Positions 56,386-64,000 of a stretch of DNA of 64,000 bases are shown piece after piece. The position numbers and the translations under genes are program-made. The notes beneath the pieces are model-generated. The model had not been told where the DNA came from and made no database searches. It saw only the letters and a program-made list of their open reading frames with translations. How positions within the stretch are numbered: position 1 is the stretch's first letter; each line of letters starts with the position of its first letter. The DNA comes from Colias croceus (lineage: Eukaryota; Arthropoda; Insecta; Lepidoptera; Pieridae), in NCBI RefSeq assembly GCF_905220415.1, contig NC_059551.1, forward strand, positions 940,001-1,004,000, read 5' to 3'.

Positions 56386-56621
56386 AGTAGCCCCTACACC
56401 GTTTACGTACATTGTCATGCTGCTTGTCTTAAAATATTCATAAATTTTGCTCATCAAGCTCGATCAAGCTGCATGTCAGCCAAACTTGCTTGAAAATAGC
56501 TTTACCAATCAGCTGCCAACACGAAGTTTGCATGTCATTCATTTTAATCATCGACCTAAATGATCATTCATGCATGACACCATGCACGCATGTCAAACTG
56601 CAGTATCGTCTAGGGCCAACT
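56386..56621. mobile_element. MITE with TTA target site (PIF/Harbinger-like)
   Basis: Imperfect inverted ends of about 40 bp (AGT.G.CCCTA.AC..T, then TTTGACATGC-like sequence) are flanked by TTA on both sides (56383-56385 and 56622-56624), fitting the TWA target of PIF/Harbinger. The interior holds repeated GCATGTCA/TGACATGC-type motifs in both directions (for example 56471, 56530, 56572, 56588). Confidence 0.65.
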
Positions 56622-57873
56622 TTATACAGTAACGCGTGGGTTGGGTCGAACAAAACTGCCTACAACGACTAAATTGATTATAATAATATTTAGAAACGTT
56701 TTAGTCGCGCATAATTTGTCAGATTATTTTATTTTATTAGCGTTTTGAATAAACGGTACCATTTATGGATCCTAATGTATGACACTTTATTTGAATCGAT
56801 TTCAATGATAGGCCAGAGGTTTTCAATTTGGCCCGTGAATAGTTTTGTAAGGTCAAGATATTATTTAATGAAATTCAATTAGATAATAAAATAACACGAG
56901 TTTCATCAATGAATGATTATAGGCACGGATTATTTCTACACGTTTCTAAATTATCATGGTTATTTAACATTTCTAATACTACATAATTCAAAATTAAATA
57001 CGAACCTGTTTACATTTTTTATTTGAGTTGATAACTTTATTTTGCAAATATTATATATATACCTATATATGTAATAGTTTTATTTTACCGAAAAAATATA
57101 CATCCATTATAGGATGTTTCTTTACGTAAAATTAAAAATAAATGTTCCTCGTTACTCGTGACACAGATATTAAAATCAGTGAACCTCGTAGTCACATTTG
57201 TAATGATTCTTTCTCGTTAAAACAAGAGCTCTTATATAATAAAACCTTCCAAGCATTTACTGTGGCATTCTAGAAACTAGATAAAACTAACTGCCTACTA
57301 GCGGAAAATATAAATTTAAATGCATCTTAAATTCCTTTGTACATGTATTTTAACTTGCGTGGAGGCAAAATGTATCTTTTTATATGCGTGGAGGCATAAT
57401 GTATTTTTTTATATTTTTTTAACCAACTCCTGAAGTTTTGATTTTGACTCACTTTAAACAGACAGATATAATTAAAACTTTGTATATACTTATCAAGGAT
57501 CGGCGACAATACAATAATTTCATGTCTTTAATCGTGTTTTGTAGTAAAAATTAAAAAAAAACAAGAAGGAGAAACTCAACAAAAATATCACCATTGTCTA
57601 TGCTAATTTAATTTCGTAACTATGTGTCTATGGCATGAATGGTTAATCATAAACAAACGAAACTTAATTAAAGACATTTGATCGACAGCTTACATTGTGA
57701 TTCTTCATATAGGTATTCTTATAAGTTCGGTTATATCAATGTAATTACGTATTGTGCTTATGTCTTTTAAAATTAACATTTCAACCGTGTCAATCGCTTA
57801 TGATTTTCTTCGATCTCGTGTGGCTAATTTAATTGGGTAATTTTAGTTTCTCCGTATGAGCACATGATATTTT
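56622..57873. repeat. Gene-free; 29-bp tandem repeat
   Basis: GCGTGGAGGCA.AATGTAT.TT with a TTTTATAT end occurs twice in tandem at 57357-57414. Nothing else stands out. Confidence 0.5.
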
Positions 57874-58557
57874 TGCACGCCTCATAAGCGAAGCGTTGAG
57901 GTGGGTACTACTGTCACTTCGCGCAAAACATCTGATTTTTCAAACTTAAAATGTCTTTATGTATCATACATTGCACTTGTAAGATAATACATACACACAC
58001 ATATTAAGAAAAAGCACTATTTTTAACGTTCATGATATTTTTGATGTCATTTTTGTTATTTAAACTAGTTAAAAAACAGTTTAAAAAAGTTCTGTCTTGG
58101 ACGTCCGTGTGTCTGTATGTGCGGATCCTTTTTCTTGTTAACACGATAGCGACCGAAATACTTTACTAATCGAGTCTTTTTTTTTCTCTTACGCTTGAGT
58201 ATGCTCAGGAATAGAACCCTTTCATTTTTCAGGGTCTGATTCGATGTGGTTTAATTGTTATTAAATAAACAAAAAAAATATCGACTTTTTTTTTTTATAG
58301 TGTACTCAAAATTCACCATTATAAACTCGATTCTTTATACTATAAGCCAAGGTTTAAAAAAAAAAGTTGGTAGTCAGTCCCTTAAACCTGCGCAGTTTCA
58401 CATCTAGATGGTGCCACAAGAAAAATAGCTCAATTATTACGGTACCGCTTTCTTTACTTTTCCAAATGTTTTATTTTATTTCATTTTTATATTTATAGTC
58501 ACGTACTCTTTATAAATAATCAATTTTATTGTAAAGGATGAGATTATGAGGCGTGCA
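57874..58557. mobile_element. Possible TIR element, 14-bp ends
   Basis: TGCACGCCTCATAA (57874-57887) and its exact reverse complement (58544-58557) bound 684 bp of AT-rich DNA. The left end continues GCGAAGCGTTGAGG. The motif is familiar from lepidopteran repeats. No target duplication or transposase was found, so the two ends may belong to different insertions. Confidence 0.4.
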
Positions 58558-60499
58558 CTTTTGGATTTTCCAATTTTTTAATTCCAGGACAAACTAAAAA
58601 TCAAATTTGCATTCGCATTTAATTCGATTTGAAATGAGAATCACCTTAATCACACATCGCCCATCGCGAAATAATATATTTTTATTTGAATTTTAATTCT
58701 CACTTGTCTTGATTTGATTTGAATTCCAAATCGCACAGAATCACACGTTAGAGCGGCGCCTTTGCCACCCGACACCGCGGACGCACACCGCCGCTCGCAA
58801 CCCGACACTCGGCGGACCCACCAATAGCAGTCATGTCATATCATTGTGATTACCGGCCGTGTGACTTCATATGAGCGTCTTATGTATCATTGAACACATC
58901 ACCCATCGTCCATCATAATATTTTTTTTTAAAGTTTAAATTAAAATTTAAAATGAATGCTACCCGTGTGATTTCATATTGTTGACGTATCATGATACTTT
59001 TAAGTTTTTTTTATAAAAAAAACAACCAGTAATACTTGTGATATTTTCAATTAATTAACGTTCATACAAATAATAATGTGGATGTTGTTAGTGTGTAGCA
59101 TTCAGAATTTTTATGATATGAAATCCAAAGAAACATTGCACCTTTTTAGTGTTTTAATGCATATTGCATACTAAATCAACCACTAAATTAACTCAAATAA
59201 CCAATAAAAACAACAATGCTTGCCCTGAGAAGTGTCGAACAAAACATTAGACACCAGTATGGTAAAATTAAGAGGCAATTATAAATTTGATGACAAATAT
59301 TTTACGCTTACACAATATCGATATAACGACGCCGATACACAAATTAAAATAAAAACTCATATTTTAAAGGAAACTTGAATATGCAAATAAATATTCGACC
59401 AGCATGAGGTCTGAACACTTAATTATTTTTAACAAATAAGGAGTGTCATTTTGTACAAAAAAATAAAATAAAACGAGAACTCTGAGAGCCGAGACAGACA
59501 TTTTCTAGCAAGTCTAGCTTTCCTGTACCTGTTTAATCGGAAATAACAGAGATTTATGAACTAAATGTTAATTTTATGTTCATCACACTTGTTCTATCTT
59601 CGCCATTCATCTCTTTTAATATCTAAAAATATCTTCTTCCAATTTCCAAACTTACGCAACAAAGTATTATACTTATTAATTATTATCCTAATAAACAAAA
59701 CTCATAGTTCCTCATATGATCTATTTTAATTCTACAAAAATGTATAAATAAGCACAGAGCAAACCCATCGTAAAGATGAACATTATATAAACGTAACTGA
59801 ACAAGAAAGGAACCTTACGCAATAAACTGCATACAAAGGACATCTGACATTCCGCTACAAAACAAACAATGTTTTACTAGAATAAAACTCAAACGTTTAA
59901 TACATATCAGCAACGCGAACGTATTCACGTTATTAAATTATATCAAAATCGCCATTTTATCTCGTTCTTGGCTCCGAAACGCGGTTGGCTGAAGCTGCTC
60001 CTATAATACATTTCGACTATATTGTACGACCGGACAATTACCATTTTCGGTACATTTTTCGCAATTTTGGCGCTGACTCACAAGGTTTAAATTTAAACGT
60101 TCAAAAATGCATTGCTTACATTTCGCGAATTTAATGTGCTCACTTTCAAACGTAATTGAATTTCAATGTTTCTCGTTTTAAAACTTTTTGTTAGTGTATA
60201 CTTTTACATGTTTAATTGGCACTGCTATTGAGAGCAAAATGTGGTATCAGGAATGTACCTACGCCTTTAATTAATCGATTATCACATGCAAAATTAACTA
60301 AAGAGCAAATTACAATCGAGCATCAAACTTCGCTTTAAAAATAACCTCCGAACCCTCATCTCATATGTATTCATATTCATGCCACTTCACACGGCCAACG
60401 TCATCAAATCTCATCCACATTTCGCCGAAGCGAACAATTGTTCCCCATGATTAATGGATACCAAACATCGAACAATACGTTCAAACAAACGAGAGTGTA
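58558..60499. other. No gene seen; GC-rich patch
   Basis: A GC-rich patch at 58750-58820 (AGCGGCGCC, ACACCGCGGACGCACACCGC) interrupts AT-rich DNA. No exon is supported. Confidence 0.4.
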
Positions 60500-60636
60500 A
60501 GGGTGATTTTCCACCAACAATGTGCGAGGAATGTGTTTGTAAATATCCAATAGTATCGCTTCGAACGCTCAACGCATCAAACTTCAAACTAAATGAAGCG
60601 ACACATCCTCGCACATTATTGGTGGAAAAGCACCTT
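60500..60636. mobile_element. Small MITE, TA target site
   Basis: 137 bp with inverted ends of about 38 bp (AAGGGTGATTTTCCACCAA.. at the left, AAAGGTGCTTTTCCACCAA.. reversed at the right, both followed by AATGTGCGAGGA). TA lies on both sides (60498-60499 and 60637-60638). The two 60-codon frames on opposite strands across it are incidental. Confidence 0.8.
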
Positions 60637-61905
60637 TAATCTATTAATCACCAGCTGATCAACACGACGTGTGCCTGTCATCGATCATGAGCGCGTCGTA
60701 CGGACAGATCGACAAGATTTACAGGCATTCGACGTGTACCTACTGGTGCATTGATAGAGGTCTCACTTGAACGATTGCGAAGTTGATCTCGAATTGGCAT
60801 TTTATTAGCACTAATGTGTTCTTGATGTTGCTACAACTTGTTGTAATTCTTAAAGTCTGTGTCTACATGAATATCACCAATCTGTAATGACATCAATACT
60901 TAAAGAAAAATATTTGTTTCGTATTTCGTTTTCTTTATTTTATTTCAGTTATTTCGGTCAAATTTAAACCACAGATTAACAAACTTTTCTTGAGAATTAA
61001 AAGTTACATAATAGCCACGACACATTATCTTCACGATCGATATACGACACGAGATGTCGTCAGGACCCAATGAAAACCGGCACTAAATCTAAACTTAGCT
61101 GTTTATACGTGGCCGCCCTTTGATACTGCACCTTTTGATGTTATATCATGCAGGGACAGGCCGCGGACGTTAACGTTTGATCCAAAGATCTGATCGAAAA
61201 AGATCGTCGACCTCGTTTTTGAGGTTTATAACAGTCCAACATTTAAGGAAAAAGTGAGTGTATAAATAACTCTGCGTCCTATTTTTCCGAAATACGCTAA
61301 GAATTCGAGAGAGCGTCATTACCAACAGGCGTTTTATTGAGAGCTTTATATGGCCACTATGAAGTAAGTCGTGTAATATAGAAATCAACTATTTCTTATC
61401 ATTATGCAAATGAATCGTTTCAATAAAAATTAAAGTATAAGAGTGTTTAATAGACATGCAGATAATACTTATAATTTGATATCTTAAGTGATTTTCGTTG
61501 CAGGATGTCAATTAAGACTACGCTAGAAATCGTTGACCCAACATAAATTGTTTCCGTAATTATCCTCTACGTATATTTTATGCCTGATAAATTATTTAAT
61601 GGTAATTTGAAGTCAAATATAACACCGTTCATTAAATCAGACTTACAAATAATAAAACCGATTAAATTTCCTTATAGCCTCACCTATTTGCATACCAAAG
61701 CTAAAGGCCAAAATCTCGAAATTGAGAGAATTCAGATAATGATATGATGAATTTTCAAATAATTTTAATTCGCTCTTATATTGCATTGGTGTTAATATTA
61801 CATTCAACAATTGTTTTTGGGTAAACGCAAGCATCATTAAAATTTACGTGATATCATAAGCGATCATAACAAAAAAAAAGGCGTATGTGCCGAGCACACG
61901 TGACA
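60637..61905. other. No gene supported
   Basis: A plus-strand stretch around 61080-61185 reads weakly protein-like (LAVYTWPPFD) but lacks a long frame and splice context. A 72-codon minus frame at 61170-61388 has no recognisable motif. Confidence 0.35.
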
Positions 61906-62028
61906 GAAGTGAAATTTCTTTGGCAAGATTGAAAGAACAAAAATCGTCGCATTACTTCATGACGTGACGGTATTACCATGACGCGAGCATGAAATTTTAC
62001 TCTCAACGCGCCTAAAGAAGTTTCACTT
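61906..62028. mobile_element. Inverted-repeat segment, possible MITE
   Basis: GAAGTGAAATTTCTTTGG (61906-61923) and, reversed, AAGTGAAACTTCTTTAGG (62011-62028) face each other. The sequence between has GACGTGACGG and CATGACGCGAGCATG. I recognise this block as a recurring lepidopteran sequence, but the outer edges and the class are unknown. Confidence 0.45.
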
Positions 62029-64000
62029 ACTTTGCACGCTATTTAAAATGGCAGTATATGTGATAAAAAATATTGTATATAATACCTCTAAATTACCATA
62101 TACGAGCAAATAAACATGTTTGATTTGATTTGAAAAAACTGTTAATTAACCTAAACAACATAAACATACTATATGTACCTCTAAGATTAGACTAGCAACG
62201 TACCAATGTAGGCGCAAGCCGTGGGCGACTAACGGTCGAGTCAGAGGGCACCACTCGTGCCTCCATTCCGTCCACAATCCGTTTCACAATGCCCCTAAAC
62301 GATATCTCGGGTCATTATCATAATAGTGCCGTTCTATTGGCTTTTACCAATGATTTAGTACTACGTTTCTTTGGAAGATTTGGTGATCTACTTTCGAATG
62401 CTTCATTTTATGTTCTTCAATATTTAAAAATAATTGCAGGATAATGTTTGTAGATTGTAAATCCTTATATGTGGATTAATGGATCGAAGCAGTTCAGCTC
62501 AATCAAACAGTCCAGTATCCTATCGATTGTATCTTAAATTAAAACCAATTCATAAATTAGGGCATTTTATGACGTTTCTATCAAGTTTCTATCTCAACAT
62601 ACTTTGACTGTTATTTCCGATATATTCCTTCTCGCATATTTGCTTAATCATTATATGACCAGAGATTCAGGTGAGAGGCACGAAAAAGCTTGGTCTTGAC
62701 AAGGAGAAAATTCTCCATACCCAAACCTCACTAAGGGGCATCATTACTGACTACCACACACCAAACTGCCATAACTTTTTCCCATTAAGAAAACAAGCAA
62801 TATATAAGTGGGCGTCACATCCCACGTTGATTTCTATTTAACAAATCTATTAATTCACCAATTAGATACTTTTAATGAATCCGAGATATCATCTTAATCG
62901 TACGAACATGTTGCAGTGTTTCATTACTTTCATTTTATTGTAGCTTGATGGGGAATTAATTTATTTTAATTGTACAAACCGTTTTAAATCGTCATTGAAA
63001 CAAAGTTTAAATTTCTACTGTATTAGAATTTTTTCCCGCCAATGTACCTATGGAGATACATTGAAACATACATTTCCTGAGTATGCAGAATGTACATATG
63101 TACATATAAAATTTTACGTTCAAATTATAATAACGTTTGAAAGCACGAACAAATAGCAAGTGTCCATCTCAAATTAGGTATATGGAAATAGGATAAGAAA
63201 TAAATGTAAATTTAAATACTAAAATATTGCCCCTAACAATATATAACAACATATTGCAATGATACAGAACGGCCGCGTCGACTTCGCGTTTTATTTCTAT
63301 CGCTATAGCCGCTTATAAAAATAAACTTTAAAAATTAACAACGCAACAGCAATTGCATAACAGAGTCCATGTCATAAAACGCAGTTTATTTTCAAATTAC
63401 ATTGAAATTATGTTTTATAGCGAGGAAACATAAACATTTACGATCTGAATATGTTACGGGGAAAGCAAATGATTTTGCCCTGGTGCGAGATAAACAGGAA
63501 CCCGTCATTATTGCACGCCTAATAAAACATTGAATATATAAAACATAAATATTATTTATGGAGTGAATAAAAATATTGTTTATTAGTTTGTTGATTGCCA
63601 AATTGTTAAATATAAAACCCATAAACATGCTGGTAGCCTTTGAACCAAGTTTACATGATTTTGGTAATCTTTACGATACCTACAGTGACTACTATAGTAG
63701 AAATAGATTATTCTATTAATTTATGTAACTTATCGAGAAAAGGTGCATCTGATCCCGATTATTCTTAAACTGCTCCATATGAACAAATCCATACCAACAA
63801 CCATTCCAATCGTGACGTCACAAGTACAATTATTGCAAGTCTATTAAAGGACACGATAACACATCGTGACACCAGACGACCAATCAATGAAACAAACAAT
63901 AAATAAATAATTTACACCCGCGATAACCCAACCTAAATCGTAACACGCTTCCACGGTTCACCTAACTACGATATTTGAGATATCTCCATTGAAGAACGAC
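62029..64000. other. No gene seen
   Basis: AT-rich to the end of the window. GTTTGATTTGATTTGAAAA near 62118 may be a LINE tail. No exon, tRNA or terminal repeat pair was recognised. Confidence 0.4.

Noticed and set aside
57874..58557. Complete DNA transposon
   Set aside because: Only 14-bp ends agree and no target duplication was found, so it is listed only as possible.
60411..60639. Two 60-codon frames on opposite strands
   Set aside because: They cover a small MITE, and its inverted ends explain why both strands are open.
61080..61185. Plus-strand stretch LAVYTWPPFD, reminiscent of a receptor ligand-binding start
   Set aside because: The frame breaks at once on both sides and no splice sites fit. 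On the opposite strand to the exon at 29062.

Overview
The window is AT-rich nuclear DNA, almost certainly from a butterfly or moth. The clearest signs are many short elements of the Lep1 kind (non-autonomous Helitrons that begin TC, end CTAG and sit between A and T), two lepidopteran tRNA-derived SINEs, one with a GATG-repeat tail, and several MITE families typical of Lepidoptera. It reads as an intergenic or intronic stretch filled with transposable elements. I see no complete host gene.

Region by region. 1-13 kb: a CpG-rich block (287-520), a TIR element carrying a retroposon (1295-1779), a TA-flanked MITE (2506-2873), then a dense run of Helitrons (4951-8176) and a 778-bp Helitron (12125-12902). 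13-25 kb: a pre-miRNA-like hairpin (13849-13921), a Helitron holding a TCTG microsatellite (14730-15244), a LINE ORF2 tail (18490-18700), a 1.2-kb DNA transposon with an 8-bp target duplication (19350-20554), an element with a 129-bp-arm fold-back (21349-22092), and a diverged host tandem duplication that received two SINEs (23212-24195). 25-43 kb: two MITEs flanked by TAA (25357-25642 and 30935-31874, the second hit by two later insertions), a candidate host coding exon on the minus strand (29062-29291), a Helitron nested in a Helitron (37314-37749), and a CpG-rich spot with YY1-like and CACGTG motifs (35100-35180).

43-48 kb: a recently inserted Ty1/copia retrotransposon on the minus strand (43368-47895) with identical 181-bp LTRs, 5-bp target duplications, a primer-binding site matching the initiator tRNA-Met end, gag, protease, integrase, reverse transcriptase and RNase H. 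Two one-base losses in short homopolymers split its coding region into three frames. 48-64 kb: further Helitrons, a 119-bp tandem duplication, a second copy of the TIR element seen at 1.3 kb, and several MITEs and hairpins.

The only genes that work together are those of the copia element. The best candidates for something new in the host are the exon at 29062-29291, two hairpins of pre-miRNA size (13849-13921 and 43240-43325) and the long fold-back at 21349-21636. All identifications come from reading the sequence; no database search was possible.
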